The notes under the pieces are model-generated. The model was not told the DNA's origin. It saw nothing but the letters and a program-made list of their open reading frames with translations, and made no database searches. Positions 37,656 to 50,890 of a DNA stretch of 64,000 bases are shown piece after piece; the first letter of the stretch is position 1, and each line of letters starts with the position of its first letter. The stretch is from Tragulus kanchil. Lineage: Eukaryota; Chordata; Mammalia; Artiodactyla; Tragulidae. The stretch is taken from assembly GCA_022376925.1 (NCBI GenBank), contig JAIOJX010000031.1:136728854-136792853 (forward strand), in the 5' to 3' direction. Made by a program: the position numbers and the translations under genes.

Positions 37656-37954
37656 TTTAAAAAATTATAAAGAAATAAAAACAGAGCTACCACATGACCT
37701 AGCAATTCCACTCCTGAGAATATATCTTAAAAAAACAAAAACGCTGTAACAGAGAACAAACTAGTGGTTACCAGTGGGGATGGGGAAGGAGGAGGGACAA
37801 ATACAGTGGCAGGGGAGTACGAGGTACAAACTATTAGGTATAAACAAAGATACACAACACAGGGAGGAGAGGCAACATTTTATAATTATAAGTGGTGCCT
37901 AACCTAAAAATTGTGAATCACTATATTGTACACATGTAACCTATACAATGTGTG

Positions 37955-38177
37955 GGTGTGCTAAACCACTTCAGTCATGTCGGACTCTTTGCGACTGTAG
38001 GGATCATAGGCCGCCAGGCTCCTCTGTTCGTGCAACTGTTCAAGAAAGAATATTGGAGTGGGTAACCATTTCAGCCTCCAGGGGATCTTCCCAACCCAAG
38101 ACTGAACCCAGGTCTCTTATGTTCCTGCACAGGGAGGTAGGTTCTCTCCCACTAGCGCCACCTGGGAAGCCCCACCT
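37955..38177 (-). mobile_element. Bov-tA-type SINE
   Basis: The reversed unit shows 'cagtcatgtcggactctttg', 'tattggagtgggtaacc', 'actgaacccaggtctctta'. It recurs at 39040-39262 and, without its start, at 40241-40412, all from pairs K and L. Confidence 0.9.
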
Positions 38178-39383
38178 CTATAATGCTGTATAGCACTTAA
38201 ACTGCAACTAAAAAATTAAAATGATTAACCTTAAAACATATCCAGTGGAATACAGATACATACTGTTATCCACCATTATCCATACATACCCACAAACCCC
38301 CCACAAACAAAAAAAAAAAAGTTAGTGAGGATGTGGAGAAGGAATACAACTGTTGGTGGCAATGTAAATTGGTACAGCCACTGTGGAAAACTCTGGAGGT
38401 TTCTCAGATATTAACAATTGACCTGGGCTTACCTGGTGATTCAGTGATGAAAAATCTGTCTGCCAATGCAGGAGAATGGGCTTGATCCCTGATCCAGGGA
38501 GATCCCGCAAACCGTAGAGCAACTGGGCTGGTGTGTCCAAACAACGGAGTCTGTGCTCTTGACCCCAGGGGTCACATCTACTGAGGCCCAAGCTCTTTAA
38601 GCCCACACTCGGCAACAAGAGAGGCCGCCACAGTGAGGCCTGCACACCACAGCTAGAGTAGCCCCTGTTTACAGCAACCAGAGAAAAGCCTGCACAGTAG
38701 CCAAGACCCAGCACAGCCAAAAACAAATAAATTAGTAAAATTTAAAAAATTATAAAGAAATAAAAACAGAGCTACCACATGACCTAGCAATTCCACTCCT
38801 GAGAATATATCTTAAAAAAACAAAAACGCTGTAACAGAGAACAAACTAGTGGTTACCAGTGGGGATGGGGAAGGAGGAGGGACAAATACAGTGGCAGGGG
38901 AGTACGAGGTACAAACTATTAGGTATAAACAAAGATACACAACACAGGGAGGAGAGGCAACATTTTATAATTATAAGTGGTGCCTAACCTAAAAATTGTG
39001 AATCACTATATTGTACACATGTAACCTATACAATGTGTGGGTGTGCTAAACCACTTCAGTCATGTCGGACTCTTTGCGACTGTAGGGATCATAGGCCGCC
39101 AGGCTCCTCTGTTCGTGCAACTGTTCAAGAAAGAATATTGGAGTGGGTAACCATTTCAGCCTCCAGGGGATCTTCCCAACCCAAGACTGAACCCAGGTCT
39201 CTTATGTTCCTGCACAGGGAGGTAGGTTCTCTCCCACTAGCGCCACCTGGGAAGCCCCACCTCTATAATGCTGTATAGCACTTAAACTGCAACTAAAAAA
39301 TTAAAATGATTAACCTTAAAACATATCCAGTGGAATACAGATACATACTGTTATCCACCATTATCCATACATACCCACAAACC

Positions 39384-39740
39384 ACATTAAAGAAAAACCA
39401 AAACCAAAAACCTCTTTTTCCTTTTGTCCCCGAACTTGAACTTTTATTTCTCCTACAGAACTTTATCATGATTTAAATGTTTTTATATCTGGTCTTTTTA
39501 GTGATCATTCTATCATATATCTCCAAAGAAATGTACACCTTCAAATTGGTATTTAAATTGGCTTCATGTACCCAGGTGCTTTAAAAAAAAAAAAAAAACT
39601 CTTTGAGGTTATTTTAACTACTACTGTATAACTGATGAAAACTTTGCACATGCTTTAATAGCTCATTAAACCAAAGATAAAATTTTACTGGAAATGTATT
39701 TTCTGAAGAGATGTATAGAGCTTTAGTTTACTTATCTTTA
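39384..39740. other. Intronic sequence with a TTTA-rich stretch
   Basis: There is an A-run at 39583-39598 and, from 39735, a TTTA microsatellite that merges with the tail of the next SINE. I see nothing else. Confidence 0.5.
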
Positions 39741-40071
39741 TTTATTTATTTAGATTTATTTATTTATTTATTTTTGGGCGGGGGTCGGGTTGGGGAGGGA
39801 GGGGAGTGGGCGGGCCACTTCTATTGGTCTTTCATTTCTCTATTTTCATCCATCTTTGTTCTTTGGCTCCTGTGGGCCTCCCATCGCGGTGGCGTCTGTT
39901 GTTGCAGAGCGCTGGCTCTGGGCTCATGCGCTCCAGAGCTCCGGCTCGGTGATTGGACACATCAGTCCAGCCGCTCCGCGGCACGTGGGATCTTCCCAGG
40001 CCAGGGATCGAACCGGCGCCCCTTGCACTGCAAGGTGGTGTCCTTACCCACTGGACCACCAGAGGAAGCCC
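39741..40071 (-). mobile_element. CHR-like SINE, minus strand, 12-base target-site duplication
   Basis: It is full length and flanked by tacttatcttta at 39729-39740 and 40072-40083. The second copy at 40890-41220 in pair L carries its own flanks and differs in a few bases, mostly CpG-type changes. That is more than most of the duplicate pairs show. Confidence 0.93.
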
Positions 40072-41425
40072 TACTTATCTTTAAATAGTATGACATTGCT
40101 AGAATGAGACAGAATTCAGCATGAAGTCTACTCAAAAAAAATTTCTTTTTAAATCTTTGGAAATTTAATACTAAAGTTAGGTGTTTTAGGTATGATAAAT
40201 ACATTTAATTTTAAAATTAAGGGAATATGCTGTGCGAGTAGGATCATAGGCCAGGCTCCTCTGTTCGTGCAACTGTTCAAGAAAGAATATTGGAGTGGGT
40301 AACCATTTCAGCCTCCAGGGGATCTTCCCAACCCAAGACTGAACCCAGGTCTCTTATGTTCCTGCACAGGGAGGTAGGTTCTCTCCCACTAGCGCCACCT
40401 GGGAAGCCCCACCTCTATAATGCTGTATAGCACTTAAACTGCAACTAAAAAATTAAAATGATTAACCTTAAAACATATCCAGTGGAATACAGATACATAC
40501 TGTTATCCACCATTATCCATACATACCCACAAACCACATTAAAGAAAAACCAAAACCAAAAACCTCTTTTTCCTTTTGTCCCCGAACTTGAACTTTTATT
40601 TCTCCTACAGAACTTTATCATGATTTAAATGTTTTTATATCTGGTCTTTTTAGTGATCATTCTATCATATATCTCCAAAGAAATGTACACCTTCAAATTG
40701 GTATTTAAATTGGCTTCATGTACCCAGGTGCTTTAAAAAAAAAAAAACTCTTTGAGGTTATTTTAACTACTACTGTATAACTGATGAAAACTTTGCACAT
40801 GCTTTAATAGCTCATTAAACCAAAGATAAAATTTTACTGGAAATGTATTTTCTGAAGAGATGTATAGAGCTTTAGTTTACTTATCTTTATTTATTTATTT
40901 AGATTTATTTATTTATTTATTTTTGGGCGGGGGTCGGGTTGGGGAGGGAGGGGAGTGGGCGGGCCACTTCTATTGGTCTTTCATTTCTCTATTTTCATCC
41001 ATCTTTGTTCTTTGGCTCCTGTGGGCCTCCCATCGCGGTGGCGTCTGTTGTTGCAGAGCGCTGGCTCTGGGCTCATGCGCTCCAAAGCTCCGGCTCGGTG
41101 ATTGGACACATCAGTCCAGCCGCTCCGCGGCATGTGGGATCTTCCCAGGCCAGGGATCGAACCAGCGCCCCTTGCAGTGCAAGGCGGTGTCCTTACCCAC
41201 TGGACCACCAGAGGAAGCCCTACTTATCTTTAAATAGTATGACATTGCTAGAATGAGACAGAATTCAGCATGAAGTCTACTCATTTTCTTCATCTTTATA
41301 AATATAGATGTTAAGAAATCTTGTTTACATATGTTCATTAAAATCTCTTTGGAAATTTAATACTAAAGTTAGGTGTTTTTTTAGGTATGATAAATACATT
41401 GTGATTACATATTTTAAAACTATTC

Positions 41426-41670
41426 AGGCTTCCCTGGTGGTGCAGTGGGTAAAGAGTCCACCTTGCTGTGCAAGGGGCACCGGTTCAATCCCTGGCGTGG
41501 GAAGATCACACATCCCGCAGAGCAGCTGAATCAGTGTGTCTATTACGAGCCAGTGCTCTGGAGCACATGTGCCCAGAGCTGGTGCCCTGTGACGAGAGAA
41601 GCCACTGCAATGGGAGGCCCACATAGGCCAAAGAATAAAGATGGATGAAAATAAATAAATTAAAAAAACA
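41426..41670 (+). mobile_element. CHR-like SINE, diverged
   Basis: The head 'ggcttccctggtggtgcagt', box B ggttcaatccc and the complete body with a TAAATAAATT tail are present. It is more diverged than the other copies and lacks the 'caatagaagtggcc' end, so it may be an older branch. Confidence 0.88.
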
Positions 41671-41699
41671 ATAAAAGAGGCCAAAAATTTTTAAAAATC

Positions 41700-43137
41700 T
41701 TTCTTTTTATAGGTCTATACATAAATATTTATAGATATAAAAAAATGTCTGGGGAAAGAGAGCAAGAGAGAGAAATGAAGGAAAAATTGTGAATGAAGTA
41801 AGACTGGTCAAGAGTTGCTGACTATATTTAGTATATTATATGCAAATTCACTGTCCCACATGTTCCACCTCTGTATATGTTTAAATTTTTCCATAATAAA
41901 TGTAAAAAAAATTAGAGCTGCTGACTTATCTCATTCAATTTATGGAAAATGCCTGGAGTATAGTCCAATTAGCAAAGTCAGTTCCTCACTGTCAAACCCA
42001 TCAGTCAGAAAGAGTTTGACCTCATTTTTTCCACGCAAATAAAGGTGCTAACATGTGTTTCAAGGAATACTGTAAAAACTGCTGAGAAAAGTACAGGGTA
42101 TATATTGTAGAAAAGATTACTCTAAGCAGTCAAGATTAAAATAAGGCAATTGTGATAAGACCGATTTATCAGTTTTCATAGAATAGATTATAAAAATAAG
42201 ATAGTAAAGTAACATGCTGTTTATCTTTACTGAACTTAAAGCAATGTAGTATAAAGTACAGCTAAAATAGTTTATAATAAGTATGATAAAAAAGTAAAAG
42301 TCGATTAAATGTATGTGAATACTGAACTGTGGTATCTGGCTTTTGAAATAATTAAATAAAAGTAGATCATAAAAATGAGAAATAATACCATTTATTTCTT
42401 TAGACATACCAAAATTTTCCATATGACTTTAATAAGGGAAGAAATATATACTACAGGAAATTATTTGTATATAAATTTATTTTCTATCAATATGAGAAAG
42501 AAAATAGTAAACATTTTACAAGACTAAATAGGATATCTAACTTTAACTGGAATTTTCTTGATATGATTTGATAAAATTGGTTTTAGCTACTATGTTATAA
42601 AAATGCATACTGAAAATGAATTAAATTATGTCTAAGTTTTTTAGTGGTCCTTGAGAACATTCTAGTCACACCTGAAACAATCACTGTCATGATCCAAAAC
42701 TACATCGGCATGAAAAGTACCTTTTTTCCATTTAATTACATGTCTTAGGGACAGAGGACTAAGAACAGCTGCAAGGTCTGCTTTGCTGAAATTGGTGTCT
42801 CTCATGGATGCTCTCTGCTGTGCTCTCCTAGGACCCTCTCTCAGTAATTATGGATTCTTTGACAGCAGTCAGGGAATGGAGGAGGTAAATCATTAAACAA
42901 CAACTGTCATTACTCCCTCAACCCTACTCTAGCATACCTGATTTCAGAACATCTCAAATGTGGATCAAAGTGCTCTTTTTGCTGCCAAGCTTCATCTGAA
43001 GAGAAATAGGTATTATGAAAGAGGAAAAACTGGAAATTCTATTACTTTGCTATATCTGTGTTTAGTGCCCTATGGGTTTTTTCTCCTCAGGAAATGTACC
43101 ATTAGTGAGATTTAGGAAGGGTAAGGAATATGGAGTA
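41700..43137. other. Intronic sequence without a recognised feature
   Basis: This is very AT-rich unique sequence. No exon or nameable repeat was found. Confidence 0.55.
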
Positions 43138-43350
43138 CAAGTAACTTCAGTCCTGCCTGACTCTCTGCAGCACTATGGACTGTAGCCTGCCAGGCTCCTC
43201 TGTAGATGGAATTCTCCAGGCAAGAGTACTGGAGTGGGTTGCCCTGTCTTTCTCCAGGGAATTTTCCTAACCCAGGGTTCGAACCCATGTCTCCTGTGGC
43301 TCTTGCACTGCAGGCAGATTCTTTACTGCTGAGCTACCAGTGAAGCCTCA
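43138..43350 (-). mobile_element. Bov-tA-type SINE
   Basis: The reversed unit shows 'ctatggactgtagcctgcc', 'gagtactggagtgggttgcc' and 'cccagggttcgaacccatg'. It is complete, including the tRNA-related end at 43310-43350. Confidence 0.92.
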
Positions 43351-44606
43351 AGGAATATGACATTTGTATATGAAGGAGGAAAATATTATAGTGATAAAGG
43401 GTAAATACTCAGCTTCATCATAGAAAGGAGTACCTATGAAACTTGAGGATCTAGTTGCTTAAATGATCTGTGTTGCATATTCCTTTGCAAGTCTTCACTT
43501 AAGGTAAAGTAAATAAACACAGCCTACTATGCTATGTTTTGAAAGACAGCCACATTATTTCCTATCCTACATGCTCTTGTATATTTCAATTTCAATTAAA
43601 CCATGCTCACATCAACATGGAGAGTCCATAATCCTCAAATTTCCTACAATATTAGCGAATTCTTTAATTAGAAAGCAGCAGTGACACTGCTTAAATGCTA
43701 GGACTGGGTCTTAAAGAGATCTCCAGTTTTTGTCTACACCTCTTGTATTGCTCCTTCTTGGAAAGCAACCACTGTTCTATGAGGAAGTCTAAGCTAACCA
43801 TGTTGGAATACCACCAAAGGCCCTCTGTGACCAGAACAATGGTAATGGCTGTACATGGTTGAAGGCAAGAGCACAATCTTGGAGGACCAAGATTCAAATC
43901 CCAGATCTGCCAGTTACGTATATATTGCAGTGGTCACAGAACCTTTGAATTAGCTGGCTCCTTGAGAGTCTCTTAAGCTACACAGCTACATGCTGTGAGA
44001 AAAATATAAGACAATTCGTGGAAACTGCCAACCCCAAAGTTACTAAGTAGCCATTTAAGATATCAAATAGGCTTCTTTAAGATGCTTTCTTCTCATCCTT
44101 CCCCAGTCTGTCCCAAGCCTTACAGAGGAATGTACTGTTGTGCAACCCTGAGGTATGCCTCCTCAGAAGGGGCACAGTGAGGAGTTGGACACATGAGAGA
44201 AGAGTGAGAAAACAAGCATCTCTGAAGAACAGTCATCGGGTAAACACTTGATGGGTTATTCACTCACTCTTGGGCCTCTATGAGAATCAAAGGTGGGGGA
44301 TGGAGTCCAATACATCTTAAGGACCTCTCAGAAATAGCATCTTACGTTCATAAGACAAAATATGGAGATTTCTCTCAGCCATGTCCTTACTATGTCCAGA
44401 AGTTCCTACCTCCACACAGTAATATTAAGCCTGAGAGACATTCTTAGCAGCGCCAGCTCCTTGGTCAGGGAGACAGAAGAGCTGGAAGTCTGAGGAGAAG
44501 CACAGGTCTCCATCTCTACTCAGGACTACTATGGAACTTTGCATGTAGCTCAGAGCCTAGGCCTCCAGATTACTAAAAGTCAAGTATTTGTAGGGCATTC
44601 TCAACA

Positions 44607-44656
<50 letters not shown>

Positions 44657-45496
44657 TTAAATGATAAAACAGGATACTAATGAAAGAGGAATTTAATAAC
44701 CTGCATTTTCAGAAATTACAAATTATTTTGATTCATTTTACCCTAAATTGAAATGATAATATATTCCAAGCTTACTCAAAATCTGCTCTATCCATAGCTT
44801 CTCTAACTGTGCTTGTTACATATGCAAATAGTAATAAATAAAGGCAAATGGTTTCATCTCAAAGAAGGAAACACATTTTTTGGTATATGCTAATAGAAAT
44901 ATGTTGAATTCAAAACACTTTTAAATTCATCAATATTCATGATTACTGTTGAATTTACTTGCATAGAAACTCAAAAGCTCTTTTTCTGAAAGATTACTAT
45001 GAAGAAAAGACATCTAAAAAATGTAAGATTTAACTAAAAACAGTGAATAAATTTTGAGACTAACATCTTAAATTCACTTACAAATAATCAAAAGTTCACT
45101 TACACATACAACACTGCCAACCAGAACATGAAACAAAGTCATATGATAAATCACCAGGGTACAAAGGCGCCACTTAACTGACTTCCCAAAGTTTCTGGTG
45201 GGACTCCAGGAAATAAAATTATGAATCCTTGAGTACCATGGCACTTAAAAAATCACAGCATATACAATTCTAAGTCACCGACTAAAGCTTTTTACTATTT
45301 CTGTGCTCAGTTTTGAGAAGAAAAAGGTTTAAGAGGGAAATGAGAGAATCAATGAATTCGTTTCCAATAGCAAAGCTTCCTTAAGAAAAAAGTTACATAA
45401 CTGATCCTCTGTTTTCTAAGAAAATAGCAATACAAAACATTACTTCTCAGTCCTAATAGATTTCTTTAAACAATAAGGATCAAAACACATATGGTG
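43351..45496. other. Intronic sequence with a TA/CA microsatellite
   Basis: A (TA)n run followed by (CA)n lies at 44610-44656. Otherwise I see no exon or nameable repeat. Confidence 0.55.
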
Positions 45497-45772
45497 GGCT
45501 TCCATGGTGGTCCGGTTGGTAAGAACACCGCCTTGCAGTGCAAGGGGTGCCGGTTAGATCCCTGGCCTGGGAAGATCCCACGTGCCACGGAGCGGCTGGA
45601 CCCATGTGTCCAATTACCGAGCTGGAGCTCTGGAGCGCATGCGCCCAGAGCCGGTGCTCTGCGACAACAGAGACCACTGCGATGGGAGGCCCACAGGAGC
45701 CAAAGAACAAAGATGGATGAAAATAGATAAATGAAAGGCCAATAGAAGTGGCCTGCCCTCCTCCCCCCAATA
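45497..45772 (+). mobile_element. CHR-like SINE, full length
   Basis: The head 'gggcttccatggtggtccgg', box B-like ggttagatccc, the standard body and 'caatagaagtggcc' plus a C-rich tail are present. Imperfect flanks aacacatatggtg and accacatatagtg suggest its target-site duplication. The partial second copy at 46691-46912 belongs to pair M. Confidence 0.92.
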
Positions 45773-47809
45773 AACCACATATAGTGTATAAAGCGAGATA
45801 GAGAGAGGGGGGCTGCTAGAGGAATTCTAAGAAAATATGAATCATTTCAGAGTGACCATTTTCTGTAAAGATTATGAATACTAATGTTGATTATAAAGTT
45901 AAAAGGTCTTGTGAGGATTATTTTGATTTCGTGTTATAAATCTCTTTAATTTTCATATTTTTTCTAAACAATAGATCTATGTGACAAATATATTATTTCA
46001 TTAAGATAAATATTTGCAATATTTTCTGTAATGCTTCATCAAACAAACAAAACCAGCAGTAAAAATGAACAGTGATTTAATAAATCAGTTATCAGCTATA
46101 ATACAAGAAGATTACATGGCTACACGGAAAAAAGGGATTTACTTCTGAATTGAGAATAAACACCTATATTTAAATAGAAGATAGCTTTCAGTGACATTAA
46201 TATTCAATTCAAAATATTCAAGCAGATGCTTGTGAAGCAAAGAGTATGGCACAAGTCTGTCACATACCTACACTAATATTTCCAGGTACATATTGTGGGC
46301 CTGATCCAGTAATGTGTTTGAATTTGATATATGAGTCACAGGAAATCTCAACAGACCAGTATTACATTTGCTTTTGATTAAAATTATAGGTACAAGTGTT
46401 TTCACATCAATACTAAAAAAATATTCTGAATACTTCTGCAACCTCAGTTTCAAATACCTTTTCACAGAAAATGCTCCTTAATGATAACCTCACATCACTG
46501 CAAAAGCTGCTCTAACACTTAATAATATGTGTTACTTCTAAGTAATATGGCACATTATGACATTATTTCAAGTCATTATGAAGTGGGGTGGAGCTGCAAA
46601 CTGAAGCCTCTCCTTTGCACATTTAAGGTATTTCAATTATCTCTGGCATCCCAGCAGAGTTAGCACCATCCTGGGGGGATGGTCCAGAGCGTTAGATCCC
46701 TGGCCTGGGAAGATCCCATGTGCCGCGGAGTGGCTGGACCAATGTGTCCAATTACCGAGCTGGAGCTCTGGAGCGCATGCGCCCAGAGCCGGTGCTCTGG
46801 ACAACAGAGGCCACTGCAATGGGAGGCCCACAGGAGCCAAAGAACAAAGATGGATGAAAATAGATAAATGAAAGGCCAATAGAAGTGGCCTGCCCTCCTC
46901 CCCCCAATAAACCACATATAGTGTATAAAGCGAGATAGAGAGAGGGGGGCTGCTAGAGGAATTCTAAGAAAATATGAATCATTTCAGAGTGACCATTTTC
47001 TGTAAAGATTATGAATACTAATGTTGATTATAAAGTTAAAAGGTCTTGTGAGGATTATTTTGATTTCGTGTTATAAATCTCTTTAATTTTCATATTTTTT
47101 CTAAACAATAGATCTATGTGACAAATATATTATTTCATTAAGATAAATATTTGCAATATTTTCTGTAATGCTTCATCAAACAAACAAAACCAGCAGTAAA
47201 AATGAACAGTGATTTAATAAATCAGTTATCAGCTATAATACAAGAAGATTACATGGCTACAGGGAAAAAAGGGATTTACTTCTGAATTGAGAATAAACAC
47301 CTATATTTAAATAGAAGATAGCTTTCAGTGACATTAATATTCAATTCAAAATATTCAAGCAGATGCTTGTGAAGCAAAAGTATGGCACAAGTCTGTCACA
47401 TACCTACACTAATATTTCCAGGTACATATTGTGGGCCTGATCCAGTAATGTGTTTGAATTTGATATATGAGTCACAGGAAATCTCAACAGACCAGTATTA
47501 CATTTGCTTTTGATTAAAATTATAGGTACAAGTGTTTTCACATCAATACTAAAAAAATATTCTGAATACTTCTGCAACCTCAGTTTCAAATACCTTTTCA
47601 CAGAAAATGCTCCTTAATGATAACCTCACATCACTGCAAAAGCTGCTCTAACACTTAATAATATGTGTTACTTCTAAGTAATATGGCACATTATGACATT
47701 ATTTCAAGTCATTATGAAGTGGGGTGGAGCTGCAAACTGAAGCCTCTCCTTTGCACATTTAAGGTATTTCAATTATCTCTGGCATCCCAGCAGAGTTAGC
47801 ACCATCCTG
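45553..47809. repeat. Tandem near-identical pair M (offset about 1137)
   Basis: Bases 45553-46673 recur at 46691-47809. The unit starts inside a SINE, so the second SINE copy lacks its first 55 bases or so. The remainder is plain intron. Confidence 0.93.
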
Positions 47810-48722
47810 TCTCTACCAAATAACCCTCACTGTACCAAGTAAAAGGGATTCTTCTACCATGACTGCCACAGGCTTAGGCTGACCACCTGCACTTTTACCC
47901 CAGCCAAATCGACCATGCGAGTTTAGCCGCGGCAGTCTCCTCTGTCCAGGCCTGCACTGGGCCACTTATGGCCCTGGGCTTTCCAGTACAACGTCATGGG
48001 AACACTTAGCACTTTATTTAAAGATCACTACAAAATCTTCCATAAAATTAAGGTGCAAGGCAAATTTGATTAAACTTAAGATAATCTGGGTCTGGCATAA
48101 ATAAGAACAATATTTGAGTTGCAGAAAGGTAGATTAGACTTCTTGATAATCGATAAGAAGTCACGACAATAGTCCAAATTGTCCATACTGACATACTGGC
48201 TTTCTTACTTAGGCACCTAACCACATGTCTGTAACTTATATAAGTAGATATGAGTAAAAACATTTTTCTTATGCTAGTTACAAGCTAATTCTTGCCCCAA
48301 CAGAGAAATATTCAGCTTTCTGTTGCCTGAATTGTGATAATGCTAGCTATAGTCATCCTAACAATGCTCTTGACAGAAATTCTTTCCTGCCAATTTATAT
48401 AACTTCATTTAAAAAGTTCGTATTAGGACAAATCTTGGATACAAGCTTGTTACCTATAATATGGTTAGCCACTATTGTTTAATCTGTAACTGAAGTTTAA
48501 ATGAGAAATTTCATAAAATAGCAGAGTACTACTCCAGTGTACTCTAGTATACCAGAGTATAATGAATAAAAACTAACAGTGAATATATCTTTAGGCAGAA
48601 AAGTTTTTACAGAAGCATCAGAGAACAAAAAAAAATCTCATCTAGAATTCACAACAAAAAAATGAATTATGACATTATCACACAATTATCGAGGAAGTTT
48701 TTTACTTTTTCAATTATCTACT
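47810..48722. other. Intronic sequence, locally GC-rich
   Basis: Bases 47860-47960 are clearly richer in GC than their surroundings and hold a few CpGs. I find no exon, repeat or motif I can name in them. Confidence 0.45.
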
Positions 48723-49698
48723 GAAATTAGCTGTTTCATAAGTTTACATTTCCAAAGGTCAAATCACATCATGTTAAAGACATCCAGAGTATTTCTGTCA
48801 CTAAAATGGAGATCACCATAAAATAAACCAAACCAGAAGTCACCATCACATTCTGACTCACATGTCTACCCAAGGCAAACAAGCAGGGCTTGGCAGAGTA
48901 GGAGGGGCTCTGCCTTCCCACCACCCACACTCAGCGCCTCCCAGACAAGGGCACAGAGGCAAAGCAAGGTCTAGATCCAGCTGGTCTCTAAAGCAGCATT
49001 CTTCTCAGACAGGTTTCAAAGTTTGAAGAAAAAAGAGATTTCTCATTAAAGATTCACACTAAGTTTTTAAAAGGTCACTATGATCAGCATAAAAACACTC
49101 ATATTCTTTACTGAAAACTAAACAAAAAATGATTGAAAATGTGACAGTTTTGGCTCAGAATAGCTCAAATTTTGACAATTTACTCATCTTTGTCCCTGTG
49201 AATTACATTTAGAAAAGGAATCACAAAATTACATTACTTCTGCAAAACGCAGAAGGAAAATCCATCAGATTTATAGTACCTGGGTAGACAAATTGACAAA
49301 GGAGTTTCTGTACACGGGTCAGAAAGTCAAAAGAAGCTACCATGAGTAAGGTGGATAATTCAATCAAGATGGCCACCATCCATAGTATTCAAATACAATC
49401 TTTCCATTTCTAAAAAGATCTAATGAACCAATATTTAAATGGGATCTTGCAAAGAGTATCTCTACTTTCCAGAGGCATCAAAGGATTAAACTGGTTCTAC
49501 AAAGAAATCAGTTGCCAATCAGATCCATACTGTCTGAAAAAGCTCATATGTTGACCAAATGCCATTTTAAAAATCAAAGATTTCCAACAAGATGGGGCTT
49601 TTCCCCTAATGGTAAAAACAATCAGTTCACACAGATAGACAGTTCCTCTAGTAGCAACATGTACAATTAATTACAAGGTTAAAATCATATTTACTCAC

Positions 49699-49773
49699 TT
49701 TCCTAATAGTATCTGTGGCTGGCTGGATTCATTAGTGATACCGAATATATCAGGAATTAAGTCACCATTGAAG
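49699..49773 (-). CDS. ITFG1: ITFG1 internal coding exon with DFNGDLIPD FG-GAP motif
   Basis: This 75-bp exon completes the Asp codon left open by the previous exon (GA|C) and then reads FNGDLIPDIFGITNESSQP and QILLG. The join gives DFNGDLIPD, a typical FG-GAP metal-binding loop of the integrin-alpha type, and NES is a further glycosylation sequon. The acceptor is CAG ending at 49774 and the donor is GTGAGT from 49698. It ends with two bases (AA) which, joined to the G of the exon at 30642-30736, give Lys. I remember Gly at this position in the human protein, so this is a small substitution at the splice junction. The exon length is a multiple of three, and a second copy sits at 50816-50890. 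Confidence 0.93.
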
Positions 49774-50815
49774 CTGAAAAGAAAACATTAAAAGCATTAA
49801 GCAGCTAATCTACTAAATTCTGACTTCTAATTCAGTCTAGAAATTAGCTGTTTCATAAGTTTACATTTCCAAAGGTCAAATCACATCATGTTAAAGACAT
49901 CCAGAGTATTTCTGTCACTAAAATGGAGATCACCATAAAATAAACCAAACCAGAAGTCACCATCACATTCTGACTCACATGTCTACCCAAGGCAAACAAG
50001 CAGGGCTTGGCAGAGTAGGAGGGGCTCTGCCTTCCCACCACCCACACTCAGCGCCTCCCAGACAAGGGCACAGAGGCAAAGCAAGGTCTAGATCCAGCTG
50101 GTCTCTAAAGCAGCATTCTTCTCAGACAGGTTTCAAAGTTTGAAGAAAAAAGAGATTTCTCATTAAAGATTCACACTAAGTTTTTAAAAGGTCACTATGA
50201 TCAGCATAAAAACACTCATATTCTTTACTGAAAACTAAACAAAAAATGATTGAAAATGTGACAGTTTTGGCTCAGAATAGCTCAAATTTTGACAATTTAC
50301 TCATCTTTGTCCCTGTGAATTACATTTAGAAAAGGAATCACAAAATTACATTACTTCTGCAAAACGCAGAAGGAAAATCCATCAGATTTATAGTACCTGG
50401 GTAGACAAATTGACAAAGGAGTTTCTGTACACGGGTCAGAAAGTCAAAAGAAGCTACCATGAGTAAGGTGGATAATTCAATCAAGATGGCCACCATCCAT
50501 AGTATTCAAATACAATCTTTCCATTTCTAAAAAGATCTAATGAACCAATATTTAAATGGGATCTTGCAAAGAGTATCTCTACTTTCCAGAGGCATCAAAG
50601 GATTAAACTGGTTCTACAAAGAAATCAGTTGCCAATCAGATCCATACTGTCTGAAAAAGCTCATATGTTGACCAAATGCCATTTTAAAAATCAAAGATTT
50701 CCAACAAGATGGGGCTTTTCCCCTAATGGTAAAAACAATCAGTTCACACAGATAGACAGTTCCTCTAGTAGCAACATGTACAATTAATTACAAGGTTAAA
50801 ATCATATTTACTCAC

Positions 50816-50890
50816 TTTCCTAATAGTATCTGTGGCTGGCTGGATTCATTAGTGATACCGAATATATCAGGAATTAAGTCACCATTGAAG
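50816..50890 (-). other. ITFG1: Second copy of the 75-bp ITFG1 exon, probably an assembly duplicate
   Basis: This is a copy of the exon at 49699-49773, shifted by 1117 bases and with the same splice sites, inside the tandem pair 48723-50955. In principle 75 bases could be included in frame and add 25 residues, that is one extra FG-GAP loop. However, the neighbouring 58-bp exon is duplicated in the same style and could not be included. I therefore treat this copy as a probable assembly duplicate. Confidence 0.85.

Larger units (their letters stand above)
35170..38225 (+). mobile_element. Old LINE-1 with nested SINEs
   Basis: LINE-1 parts are 35170-35850 and 36119-36250, repeated in pair J, then 37655-37955 (3' UTR, 'ctagtggttaccagtgggga') and 38178-38225. 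Three SINEs sit inside it: CHR-like, CHR-2-type and Bov-tA. No open frame survives. Confidence 0.75.
37229..39383. repeat. Tandem near-identical pair K (offset about 1085)
   Basis: Bases 37229-38298 recur at 38321-39383. The second copy starts with a run of small losses (38335-38350). The unit overlaps pair J, so the CHR-2-like SINE appears three times. Confidence 0.92.
39086..41400. repeat. Tandem near-identical pair L (offset about 1150)
   Basis: Bases 39086-40205 recur at 40241-41400. Near the right edge the first copy has an A-run plus a T-run (40132-40150), where the second has about 40 more bases of ordinary sequence (41284-41345). That is the pattern of a degraded sequence end. A complete CHR-like SINE with its target-site duplication lies in both copies. 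Confidence 0.92.
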
